Assembly (NCBI GenBank): GCA_036971615.1
Contig: JAYKKR010000007.1
Coordinates: forward strand, 1,116,001-1,180,000
Length of the DNA stretch: 64,000 bases
Source of the DNA: Amyloporia xantha
Lineage: Eukaryota; Basidiomycota; Agaricomycetes; Polyporales; Adustoporiaceae
Reading direction: 5' to 3'
Part shown: piece after piece, positions 37,571 to 48,506 of the stretch
How the letters are laid out: each line of letters opens with the position of its first letter
How positions within the stretch are numbered: position 1 is the first letter of the stretch
Made by a program: the position numbers and the translations under genes
Notes under the pieces: generated by a model
What the model saw: only the letters and a program-made list of their open reading frames with translations
Databases searched by the model: none
What the model was told of the DNA's origin: nothing

Positions 37571-39573
37571 GCAGACATGGCTCTACGCCGCTGCATTGCG
37601 CCCGCGACCTCTGCGGCATTCCCGACTTAGACCACGCCGGTCTTGATCACACGCGCCGGCCTCACGAGAACGTACACCACATGATTCCGTCTGTCCGCCC
37701 CCTCTATCTTTAGCCTGCCTCCATTACATTTCCGTTGTATGGGAAGTATATGGAAGTCTCTGTTGCTTTGGTTTCACCCTCAAGCTCTGACTGCGGTCAC
37801 CGGCTGAGTATGGTAGCTGCCACTGACGCTGACATGATATCACATCTCCCTCCTCACGCTCCCAACTGATCGATTCCAGATCGCGCTCTTTTGAGGCACA
37901 GGAACACAGGCTCACAGCTCACTCGCAGAGATCAGAGAAATAAGGTCTCAGTCCTGGTCTCTCAATTTTGCAATCGTTTCTACCTTCGTGCTACGGTCCG
38001 GTCAGGGAGCGCAGTTTTTATGCCCGCAATATAACACCCGAGCCCAAAGCGCTCTTGGGCTACCGAAGGGGCCAAGGCGGCAATTTCCCATGACGGCGTC
38101 GCTTGTGCGGCCTGAACTTGCCTATGATTTGACGATCAAAGCCAGCGCCACGATCCGCCGCCTTCCAGCACAGGCACTCCCGCAGCGTGATCTCCCCAAC
38201 TTCAATATACAAGTGCCACGAAGCCCCGTAAGTTCGACCACAGCTTCATGAGCGCTGGCCTAGGATTCTCATCGGAGGCATTAGATGCTGCTAGATTCTT
38301 TGGCCTCGATGATCATGTCCGTACCAGCCGTTCCTGGGTTTGCAACAGACATGTATGCGCTCAGGACACCTGTCCACGTCCACATTGCTACACTCGCCCT
38401 GCGCCATGTGGCTTTCCAACCGTGACGCTCATTCATCATGCCCACCGCCCACCGGCTCGAGCATTCTTCGCTCTCGGTGAACGCTCACCGCGTGCAGAGG
38501 CTAATTCCGTCCTTTCTCACGTTCATTTCCGCAGAGGGCCGTGTAAGACGTACAAAACATGCCGGGGACCGCCGCGACCAATGGAACTGTCTGGGATCGA
38601 CTGCAAGTGCGGTGCGGTAAGCACTTGCCCAATTAGACATGCATAGTGGATTATACGCTCTGCCCATGGAGATCTCGGCCCGCAGGAAAGAGGCGAAAAG
38701 CGGAGAAGGTTTCACTAGGTATGAACACGTACGAGTCGATTGTTCCTCGCGCGTCGTCAGTCCGGCGATACAGCTAGAGCAGAAATACAGGACAATTCGG
38801 TTTGCCTCCCGTCGAGTGTGTAAAAGGCACTTCCTTCCACCAACGTAATAGCCTGTGAAGCGTCGTAAAGGACCTTTGGAACAACTGTCATCTGTTGCGC
38901 TGGTCCATAATGTTCTGCAGAAGTGTGTACTAAACCCAGACATTCGTGCTGACTGACTCGTCCTGATGATTGCCTGATGACCAACTGCGTGTGTCGGAGT
39001 CAGATACATACACAGTACACAGGGCACTAAGCCTCAAGGCCGTGCACACCGTGCGCGGCAACCTAAGATGGCCACGATCGGCAACGCGACCCACTGGGAG
39101 AAGTGTTCGAGAAGATTTTGGCAACGACGGGGACATTGGAGGTCGGTGTCGGATAACCCATCATACCATCCATAGCGCTGGGTATTCCATCTGTTCTCGC
39201 TGGTGGTACTTGCCATGATCAAAACTGTGAGCGTTCCGCCGTTAATAGGCTTGTGGGCGGTCTCGCCGCATCCCTGCAGTAGCTCCTGGTTAATACAACC
39301 TGTTGCCTCTATACGGAATGATGTAGCTCTTTATTCACAAATACCTCTTGGATGCAGCGAGGCTACCATATCATTAATCCTCTCCCGGTGGTGACGCAAC
39401 TGTGATAAGACACTGCTTGCATTCCTGGATCCTGTCATCGGCTTGGAATTAAGTCTGCAAGTCGTAATTGCTGACTCCTATATGGAAAAGCGAGCGTGAA
39501 GGTGCTTGTATTCAGGATACTGATCTCAGCCATGAGTGATGGGGACGTCGCAATCGACGAATCGGAGATCGGT

Positions 39574-39615
39574 CACGTGTAATGCGCGCGGCGCATCAGA
39601 CGCGTCGGTCACGTG
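39574..39615 (+). promoter_or_regulatory. paired CACGTG E-boxes before the Pex8-like gene
   Basis: Two copies of CGGTCACGTG, with CACGTG cores at 39574-39579 and 39610-39615, spaced 36 bases apart and about 100-140 bases before the ATG at 39713. An ACGCGT hexamer lies between them (39600-39605). CACGTG is the site of bHLH factors; its role here is inferred. Confidence 0.5.
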
Positions 39616-39712
39616 CGGCAGGTTCTCGCACTACCATTCTGCTTGCTTTGTTACTTTCTCCGCGGAAAACACGCTGAACAGCTTTTCTTTGCACGATATT
39701 TCTCTAGAATAA

Positions 39713-42348
39713 ATGTCGGACAGAGGCTATTTCTTTCTACTAAGTCATCTTCACCGCCCGACGACCTCCTTGCCATTGTCTGCGATCCAGACTTCTATAG
39801 CTCATTATCTGGCAAGCCTACCCCAACCTCCAACATCGCTAGCAGGGTCCATTATCAGCAGCCCTCTCTTCCAGCCACTCTCGTATGCGAAGCTCGAAAT
39901 AATGTGCACGGCTCTCCGGCATGCCGTGCAACTCAAGGTGAAGCTGCTGCAAGAAGAACGGAATAGCCTGTTCGCCCGCAGCGTACAACACAGAACGGGG
40001 GAATGGGTAAAGGGTGTTCTGGAAGGCTTTCGGGGCGGTCATCCTACGCTCAAGCTAGTTTGCTGCGGCGGACTATTACTCGGCCTTGAGGATGTAGAGA
40101 GCGAGCTGCACGCTCGAGAAGGACGAATGCGCAGGGAGGTCGAGGAGGAGGTTATTCTCGCCCTGGCAGAAGTCATTGATACTTATTCGTATGTTCGATT
40201 CCCTGCGGATTGGGCGAAAGACTTCAAATCGGAGTCGCAGGATGGTGAAGGTCTGTATGAACACGGACGTGATTCTGCAATCCCTGACGTGGCTTGACAG
40301 AGCCTTTGTCACTGTCCTTGTTGATCTCTTCCCGGTTTGTGCCGCTTGTGTCATCTAGGAGGCTGGAGACATTACCCCTACCTGTATGTTAGATTATTTG
40401 TAGTCTCGCAAGCACAGGTCAGCTCAAGGGGCGGGGCCTAGATCCTCTCTGACCTCCTCACATCAACCATCGAATCAGCCTTTCAAGGTGGCAAGTTCTT
40501 GCGATATACTGCAGCCTCACTTTCCAGGAACAAGGATGGAACAATTCACTTTGAAGTGCGTCTATCACCCATGACGATAGATAATATTGTCAATAATGCC
40601 AACGTTCCTGCAGTCAACCACTCCGTTTGCTCAAACCATGCAAACACTTGCCTCGTCCAAATTCATTGCGTCCATGGCCAGTCTGTCCAAGTCGTGCGCG
40701 CATGTGTTGTCTGTCCTGACGGAATCTCGACCCGCGCAAGGCTGGCTTGCTATGGCGCAGACAGCATCAAGACTAGAGCGAATAGCAGAATCTATAGAGG
40801 CCGGATGGATGTTCAGTCCATTTGCCTTGACATCAGAAGAAAAGGACATTGGTTCGTGTGGACAATTTACTCGTGGTGGCAATACGTTGATGTTTTCTGT
40901 CCACAATGCTAAACCTACTGGCTCTTTTCTATCCGGCGCCTTTCCCTCAATTTATTAGCTCCTGAATCCCTCGAAATAATGACCCAATTATGGGCTATCC
41001 TCAAGACTCAACTCTTCACCACTCTCATGTTATCGCAGAGTATATTGTCAGCGGTGGTTTTCGTGCCGCATCCAGCAGCTGCACTCTCAACGACACCCTC
41101 TTCGTCCTTGACCCCTTCACCATTTTCTCTTGCCGAGTCTGTTCTGCGCACGCTTGCACATCTTTCCTTCGTGATCCACCAATTCGGTGGAGTCACTTCT
41201 ACCGCTCAGAGTAGCTTCCCAGAGCTCAAAAGGGTGTTTTACATGGCTCTTGACGTCCTATCCTCTAGCAGTCCCGAAAGCGAGCGATTTGTTCCGGAGC
41301 TTTGTAAATCAGCAAGACACGATGGTCAGAGGCTCCGTCATATTGAGTTGCTATGAGCTGACGATGGTGTGGCACAGGCGCATCCTCCGAAATTTTCGTG
41401 CAGATGAAGAAAGCATACGTGTTGGCCTGCATTGAACAGCTGGTACCCGTCTTGAGCGATAGTTATATCCGGTCTGACGTCTTTCCCTCATGCCTACCGT
41501 GAGTGTCATCCAAATTGACCATATCTTATTGCTAAGACGACGCTACTCTACTAAGTCATCTGTATAATACCACGCACCGCGAGACATACGAGTCGGCACA
41601 TTCAGTGATGCTTGCTATATTTGCTTCCTACGCTCAGAAGGCAGGCGAGAACGTGGCTGAAACGCAGCCAACACCCGCCAATAAGGGACTCACTGCGTTT
41701 GCGGAAGAAGTCGTACCATATTATGCGCAGTGTCTAATCGAAGTATGTTCCTGATTACCTGTGTGGTTGTCCTTTCTGTGGTAGGATCACTGAACATCGT
41801 CGCTACAGAACACCGAAGAAGGGAAATTGAACACGGTGCAACTCTGCATGGCTTATGCAGCCTTGGTACGAAGCGCTAGTGCGTTCGGCCGCAAGAAAGC
41901 TGTTCATTGCGAGGATCATACGGATGGAGATGTCTTTGCCTGGTATTGCATCGAGAAGCTGCTTAGTGCTTTACGCCAGGTCGACAGCACGCAACCGTCT
42001 GTTCTTTCAAAGGGGTACCAGCTGCACCGTTTGCGTTTGGCAGTTATCTCCACGCTGCCCTCCGTATCTCTATCACTTCTCCCGCGACTCCTTGAAGAGT
42101 GCAAAGCAATGATCACCAGTATCACTCCTCCAACGGCCGAAAACATCTCGGATTCAGAAGCTCGTCCTACTCGGATAGAACTAGTACGTGCATTGTTCAA
42201 AGAGATCTCAGAGAATGTGGGCGATGTGGAGAAGGAGAGCTGCATGCGATGGTGGTATGAGAATCGGGATGCATTAGCTGGGGTCGAGGACCTTCAAGAG
42301 CATCCCAACGACTCTCCCGTCAATGGGCATTTAGTATCAAGGCTGTAG
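39713..42348 (+). CDS. PEX8: probable Pex8-like peroxin with C-terminal PTS1
   Basis: Exons: 39713-40188, 40241-40383, 40442-40555, 40614-40851, 40959-41324, 41378-41498, 41556-41742, 41809-42348, about 727 aa of largely helical sequence. Identification rests on the ESAHSVMLAIFAS block, the following long repeat-like helices (VPYYAQCLIE; LCMAYAALVRSAS), and the C-terminal tripeptide SRL, a PTS1 variant. Pex8 is the intraperoxisomal organiser of the matrix-import complex, and yeast Pex8 also carries a PTS1. Exon 2 needs one base fewer in the CCC at 40331-40333, so that DLF continues RFVPLVSSRRLETLPLP. All other phases close. The gene converges on carnitine acetyltransferase, also a PTS1 protein. 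The name is tentative; a peroxisomal-matrix-directed helical protein is the safer statement. Confidence 0.6.
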
Positions 42349-42454
42349 GAATTGTACAAAGGTCGATGCTTCGTACAGGTTCCGGAACTCGTAGGTATAA
42401 TGAGTAGGTGCATTGTAGAATCCCTCCGCTATAACATTTAGTTGTTATTATAGA

Positions 42455-44734
42455 TCACAGCTTCGCCTTTCCTTCAGCTGCCTTCTTCGCCTCCGCTGCA
42501 AGGGCCCTCTCCATCATTTGTCTCGTCTCGGTAGCAGCCTCAGCCAGATAGTGCTTAAGTTCTGCAGTTCTCCTCTTCAGGCTAGTAACAGTCCAACGGA
42601 TGTGATCGTCGCCGATCGAATATGATAAGCCATACCCGTCGGGAACCACTATCGTCAAGAGTTAGTGACATTTGTCCAACATGAGTGGCTGGAACAAACC
42701 TTCTCCATAACCCCAGCCATCCAGGAACGGCGATGAAAGGTTGGAAGTCGATAATTCCCAGTGGCTAGTCTTGGCAAACGCTTCGTCGGTGTAAATCGGC
42801 GGCAGTGGTTCTCCTTCCTTCAGCATCCTCTTCAAGCCAAAGAAGTGCCGGTCCACGCCTTGTCCATCTGCAGCCCAGGCCGCATATTGCAAGTGGCGTG
42901 TTACTGCCTTGCGGAAGAGCGCAGCCCGATGCTCATCCTAAAACACCGAAATTTGTTTCAGCATGCAACGAACGTGCATCCGATAGCCCTGCGTTATTCT
43001 CACCGATTCTTCGGGGTTCAACATGGCCTCCGCCCACGCCTTGCTCTCGTTGCTTGCGCTTCGGATGACCTCCGTTCGGCCGAGCTGGTATTTGCGAGTC
43101 TGCGCACTCTCGTAGCATACACCTGGTCGATCGAACATCTTGTGGAACGCGAGCTGCTTCACGAGCTGTGCCCAGGCGTCTGGCGAAGCCTTGAATTTCT
43201 TGATGTATTCTTTCCCATAGCCTTCATAATGCAAGACCTAATCATGGGTGCAAATGTTCAACGTCTGAATTTAAGTCAGAGCCAGGGTGACGTACGTGAA
43301 GATCATGCTTCCCAACAAGCTCGTCAAACGCCGATTCTGCTTGCTTCACATATTGGTGTGTCTTCTCGTCCAAGATAAAGTTTAGTTCCTTCGGAGCCTC
43401 CAAATCTTTACCAGTTTCTGCTGTACGCTCCGGTCCAAGATCAATCTTGCCCGCAGCGAGGGACGCAAGAGTGAATTCGTTTAAGCGCAGTGTCGGTGTA
43501 CCGTCCATACAAGAGTGCTCGCCAAGGAAGCCAGACTTGCCGTTCTCGAACACAATCACTAGGTCAAATCAATCAGAGCTCGTGCAGGATCGTGCCTAAA
43601 CACCGGCGTACACTGGTGTTTATCGTAGAAGCGATTTCTCCCGTCTCCGACCCAGCAACCCCAGCTCGTTTCCTCTCGTGTGACGGGTGCATAGTCATCG
43701 AGACAGACGACCATCATAGCAGACTCTATCGCCTCTAGCGATTCAGCGTTTGATGGTGAAGCAGCCAGCAGTGCAGCGCGAGCCTGCATGCGTGCAAATT
43801 CTGATCAGCCCGCAAAGTTATGTAGATGAATGGTCGGACCACTCACGTCCGCCCAGACATCCCTGTTCTCGCTACTCAGAGCTCCAACAGGAATGGCCTT
43901 CCAGCTCCCGGCCATGGCAATGACTCTCTCGATCTGCGCCTCGAGCTCGGCCGCAGACAACTCTCTGCCGCTCGCGTCCGCAAGAGGAACCTTGAAGAAT
44001 TTGTTCTTCCTGATAAAGACTACGTGGTTGTGTGCCATTGGATCGAATTTCTGTGCTGTATCGGATGGCTTGACCGGGTAGCGGCTCGAGTGGAAGCTGC
44101 ATCGCAGTCGTCGGTAGGGTTCAGAGATGAGAGATACATCACTCACAGCCATTTATACGAGTCCATAGACAAGGGCATACCGCGAATCTTCTCTGGCTCC
44201 AACTGCTTACTGGAAACATAACGTTGTCACTAACGACAGACTCGTGATCTATATGTTCCCGCACCTCTCCACTAGTTGTCGGAAGGGAAGCATAGCTTTC
44301 AGCAGGTTAGCGGCCCGCCTCGCCTGGCTCGGCCTATGCTTGTCGTCCAAGTGCACGTAGAAGTAGCTCACATACACGACCACAGGGTCGCGATAGCCCA
44401 TATAAGCGGCGTCGTTCCACCAGTCCGCCAGCCAATTCTTGGAATTTGGGTCTCGTGCACGCTCCTCGAGGCGCGCCTGCAGGACCTTGGATTGCTCCGA
44501 GTCCATAAACGCCTTGACGGCAGACTGCGTCGCAGAAAACTGCGCAGGGGTGAGGTGGGGTTGAACCGACTCCAGATACTTTGCGGTTGTAGAAGACAGC
44601 GTCGGAACGGGTAGTCGAGGGAGTGAAGCCTCGAAACGGAGCATGGGTCCTGCGCTGAGGTCTTCCACGTACCCAGGAGGGACAGCATCTGCCCTCCTTG
44701 GGGCGGAAGACTTGAAGGAACGTGGTTTGGACAT
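42455..44734 (-). CDS. CAT2: carnitine O-acetyltransferase, peroxisomal/mitochondrial
   Basis: It transfers acetyl groups between CoA and carnitine, exporting acetyl units from peroxisomes to mitochondria. Eight exons in exact phase give 627 aa: 44265-44734, 44147-44209, 43847-44096, 43612-43783, 43296-43558, 43004-43237, 42700-42937, 42455-42648. Choline/carnitine acyltransferase signatures: N-terminal LPRLPVPTLSSTTAKYLES, WWNDAAYMGYRDPVV, the catalytic-histidine motif GEHSCMDGTPTLRLNEF, FGLKRMLKEGE, and near the end FLDGWGYGE and VPDGYGLSYSI. The C-terminus is AKL, a PTS1. The N-terminus (MSKPRSFKSSAPRR) is basic, and the yeast enzyme is dually targeted, so mitochondrial import is possible. 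The 3' end faces the Pex8-like gene 107 bases away. Confidence 0.95.
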
Positions 44735-45893
44735 GACTGCTCGATGTGGCTGGGAAACGACTAGTCAGCGACGCATCCGACAAGAGATGACTAGAACATG
44801 CTGAAGCCGTCTCTGTCGGTCTGCAACGCAGGTACGGAGCATCTGCTACACGTGACAGCGGCCTCCGAAGTACGTAGCAAACGTCGCACCTTGCTCGCAC
44901 GATGAAACAGCCACGAACGATTCATGAATGAGACTCGGGGATGGGTATAGACGCTTCGCTCTGTGGCAAAGACAGCGGCGGGTATATGGCATCGAATGCT
45001 CGTGTACACTATACGGAAGGCCGACTTCGGCCTTCCGTCTGAGACCCGGCACTTCTACAACTCTCCCATGACAGCAACGACGATCTCTCGTCCGGGTAGT
45101 TTCCAGCTGACATTTGGAGCCCCAGGATCACCCATCGGGAATGAGACTGTCTAGTATCAATAGGCCGCCATGCACGCCAGCTTGGCGATAGCTGAGAGGA
45201 AACGCATAACTGTGCGCATGCCTGGGAATGCCGACGTGGGGAAATAGAGAGAAAATAGAGCATCTGACTCTATGTGAATTGAGTGGACATACCGAAGAAT
45301 TGAGAAATCGAGCGGAGAACCCAGATGAGTTTAACGACCTATAGAACATGAATTTCACGATACTGAAAGCTACTGTGCCAGTGTCAGCGAACGGCAGTGC
45401 TCCAAGTCTTTGTATAGATGGTCGAAAGAGCCAGAGAGTCACAGTTTGCTTCAGCCTTTGTTGTCAGCACATATGAGGATGATAGACCAAAGTAGCACGG
45501 TAATGACTACGGCGGCGCCATGATCGTATTTCGCGCGTGATTGTCAATGTCTTCGACAAGCGCCCGCACTTCCCCGCGGGGTCGGGCGCCCGTCCGCCTA
45601 GCTGGCACTCAATCATTACAGCCTTCAAACTGCGTTGGTTGTTGGGTTCATTCAATTATGACTAACGCGTTCGTAGTCTTGTCCCAGTCGGTGGTCACCG
45701 GACTTGGGCAAACCTTGCAGCCGTTCTCCTTTTCCAAGGCACGTATGCGCCGAGTGATGTATGGTTTCAAAGGACGTCTTGAAATGGTGAGCACGAAGCT
45801 TAGACGATTTGCGCATTACATACTACCATACGACAGTATGTCTAAATTACACGAGCTCATGGCACTGTTAGTCGAATTCCCCACGAAGACCTA
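44735..45893. other. intergenic, nothing recognised
   Basis: Promoter of the carnitine acetyltransferase and unassigned sequence. ORFs of about 100-140 codons (45541-45966 plus; 45128-45442 minus) show no domains. A perfect palindrome lies at 45013-45038. Confidence 0.5.
45013..45038. repeat. 26-bp palindrome
   Basis: Perfect 12-bp arms (acggaaggccga) around a 2-base centre. It is upstream of carnitine acetyltransferase, 279 bases from its ATG. It could form a cruciform or be a dimeric factor site. Confidence 0.7.
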
Positions 45894-46886
45894 CTATGCC
45901 ATGCTCATAAACGTCTCCCAAATCTCATCCCCCTTAAACACGCCCATCTCTAACCGAGTAGCGTAATACAGTGCACGGACATTCTTGTACTGTTCGACCA
46001 AGAATTGCGTCTCCCTGCGGCCCCTAGCACTCGCGAGCAAAATTGGTCGCGCTGCGTGTTCTTTGTCGAGCCCAGCAGGGTCGAAATTTCCCCATCCCCA
46101 CTGCGCCACTTTACTGAGGGCTCGCACGCCTGCGTAAGTCTCACTCACGCTGTGCATGTGTCGTTCCGCCACTTGACGTACATGCTGATCCTCATTAACT
46201 CCTCTTTCTTCCAGCCAGCGGGTAAGTGCCCCGCGCTGACTGTTGTCCATCTTGTCCATCGCCGTCTCGCGGACCCAGCGCTCCGCGCTCTTCAAGTTGC
46301 GCAACTTGTATCGCAGCGTAAATTCGATACCCCAACGTATGAGGGGAGACGATAGTGAGACCATTTCCGGAGGTAGTCCCGGAGTAGGGCCATTGACGTA
46401 CAGCTTCGGTGAAGGGGGGGTGCGCAGAAGCATGGCGACGATCTGGCGTCCCATTGGAAATGTGTCGAATGGTGCGTGGTACAGGATCTGTGCTGCAATT
46501 CCTCCATCTCCAACGCCGGTTACGTATAGCTTTAGATCTGCTGTGTCAGGATGCAGATAGTGCAACAGCGCTCCCACATCCTCCAGGACACATGTGGAGT
46601 ATGGTGTTAATTTCGGAGGAGGGGAAGTGCGGCCCCAGCCGGGCAGTGTCGGCGAGACTATGTGCACGCCTTTCGCCTTTAGCGCAGGCGAAATGCCCCC
46701 CACGCCGACAATGCCGACATCGAGTGCGCTGTGGAATCGGAGAACTATAAGGGAGCTGTTGGGATCGCCGTCTTCTGTATATGCCAGTGTGCGCCCGTTC
46801 CGCAGTGTGAGTAGTCTCTCGCGATCACGCCAATGTTCTTGGGGCGAGCTGGGGTCTGATCGTGGAATCATTTCATATCCTTTCAT
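45894..46886 (-). CDS. alpha/beta-hydrolase-fold protein lacking nucleophile Ser
   Basis: A single-exon frame of 330 aa. The order fits an alpha/beta hydrolase: a first strand RTLAYTEDGDPNSSLIVLRFHS, VHIVSPTLPGWGRTSPPP after strand 4, then LEDVGALLHYLHPDTADLKLYVTGVGDGGIAAQIL at the nucleophile elbow, then cap-like helices and ARPILLASARGRRE near the acid region. The elbow normally reads GxSxG; here it reads G-V-G-D-G, with a glycine codon (GGA) where the catalytic serine should be. The expected catalytic His near the C-terminus is not evident either. It may be a pseudoenzyme or a binding protein. Single-exon structure is unusual for this window. Substrate unknown. Confidence 0.8.
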   Translation of the reverse strand: MKGYEMIPRSDPSSPQEHWRDRERLLTLRNGRTLAYTEDGDPNSSLIVLRFHSALDVGIVGVGGISPALKAKGVHIVSPTLPGWGRTSPPPKLTPYSTCVLEDVGALLHYLHPDTADLKLYVTGVGDGGIAAQILYHAPFDTFPMGRQIVAMLLRTPPSPKLYVNGPTPGLPPEMVSLSSPLIRWGIEFTLRYKLRNLKSAERWVRETAMDKMDNSQRGALTRWLEERGVNEDQHVRQVAERHMHSVSETYAGVRALSKVAQWGWGNFDPAGLDKEHAARPILLASARGRRETQFLVEQYKNVRALYYATRLEMGVFKGDEIWETFMSMA

Positions 46887-47822
46887 TGCTGCTGTAGGTT
46901 AAGTCGCACTCGGTCAAGGGGGAGCGATTGATATGGACGCGATACGTACGTTCACAGTTATTTCTGCTTCAAATAGACGGCCAATGTTGTGCGCTCAACG
47001 GGCATGTGGGTCTCAGTCTTATAAGCAAGAGGGGGGCAAGATCTGAATCGGGGACACGGACCTCACTTTGTGGTGTGTAGGGGGCGGGTGTACGGGGGCC
47101 ATTTTCAGCCACTTTCGCGGTTTGCGCGAGGTTTTCCTGAATTATCACTATGACAACATATATACATGCAGTTTATTCACGAGTACGCGCACATGTACGT
47201 CCTTTGCTTATCCAAACGAAAGAAAGGAGAAAGACCAACACCATGGCATGATATTTGAGAAAGACGAAGCTAGTACACGCGGCGAGGCACGTGATGTCCG
47301 TCCGCGGTACGCGTCTGTCCCTCAGGCTCTGCCTCCCAGATACGCGCATTGACAGTGGCACAGTCAGCAAGATGACTACGGCAATCTGGAAGTACAATAT
47401 GCCCGAGCATATACGTCTAGTCCACTCTGTTTATTCAGTAGATGGAATAGAGGTTGGTGCTCCTCTCCCTGCTTCGTTACTCGACGCGATGCATATTACA
47501 CCTGAGGAAGCACGTTTGGGAATACCGCACGATCGCATCCCCGTTCCACACCCTTCTTTCGCCGGATCATCTCTCCAAGCCACAGCCTGCGAGCCTGCGG
47601 CCGATTATCCACGAGGTACACGACGACTATCTCAAGAGTTACAACGCGACCGTCGAAATTGCCCCACCTTAGTATCGACGACTCGAGGTAATTGAATTAA
47701 TGTCTATTACCCTTTCAATTGATTTGTGATCTAGTATATAGTGTATTCATTTATAGTAGATACTGTAGTACTTATATTGTAGTCGGACGGATGATACATA
47801 ACGGACATTGAATACACCTTAA
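46887..47822. other. intergenic, nothing recognised
   Basis: Upstream of the hydrolase (minus) and left of the Harbinger-type MITE. ORFs at 47068-47695 have no domain likeness. Confidence 0.5.
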
Positions 47823-48506
47823 GGGCCTGTTCGGCCACGAAGCGTGAGCTTAGCTTAGACGAAGCGCTCGCACAAAAGCTTAGATACGGACATCGCCGAG
47901 ATGTGACCGGCTGTGACCCTTTATGATGGCACACGTAGTATCAGCAAAACGAGCTTATTTTATGATTATTCCTTTTGGTCTTGTTGTGTCTTATTCTACC
48001 AAAAGAGGAAACCAAGGCATCAAAATATGATGCACAAGCGGTAAGCCCGAGGCTCTCGGAGCAAATTCCATCGGTTTACATCACGTGAGGTCCGTCCAGC
48101 CACTGAGCCGGGTGGCTGGTGTGGCTGACTGTGGCTCCGGCAGGTCTGCCGGGAGGTTGCCGTCGGCCGGAGAGGTCTCTTCGATAGTGTGCGAAACACC
48201 TATTATTATTTTTTGGGTGTAATTCCCTTACACAAGATGTCAAGGCCATATGAGGAGGACCATATAGATGATAAAATTGCTGGATTTTACTGATATATGG
48301 TGTTGGCCACTTAGACACTGCTACTTTTAGACAGCAGCCAAATGATCTGGAGGTCGTAACCTAACCCTAGAACAGGGGTTATAGCTGCAAAGTCAGGTGA
48401 GCGCAAGTGAGCGTGACAGCCAGCACGTCTCGGCGATGTCCGTATCTAAGCTTTTGCGCGGGCGCTTCGTCTAAGCTAAGCTCACGCTTCGTGGCCGAAC
48501 AGGCCC
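47823..48506. mobile_element. PIF/Harbinger-type MITE (non-autonomous)
   Basis: A 684-bp element with long terminal inverted repeats of about 85-95 bp (47823 to about 47911, and about 48418 to 48506) with only a few mismatches. The ends begin GGGCCTGTTCGGC, the classic Tourist/Harbinger terminus, and the trinucleotide TAA is duplicated at both edges (47820-47822 and 48507-48509), matching the TTA/TWA target preference. No transposase ORF is present. The strong repeat identity suggests recent activity. Confidence 0.88.

Larger units (their letters stand above)
37226..39712. other. long intergenic region, no gene supported
   Basis: About 2.5 kb with only chance ORFs. It includes a two-copy tandem repeat (37516-37570) and, at its right end, paired E-boxes before the Pex8-like gene. 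Confidence 0.5.

Noticed and set aside
45541..45966. 141-codon plus-strand ORF overlapping the end of the hydrolase
   Set aside because: Antisense to a better-supported gene at its end and without domain likeness.
48358..48375. Telomere-like CCTAACCCTAG near 48358
   Set aside because: A single partial repeat inside a MITE; not a telomeric array.
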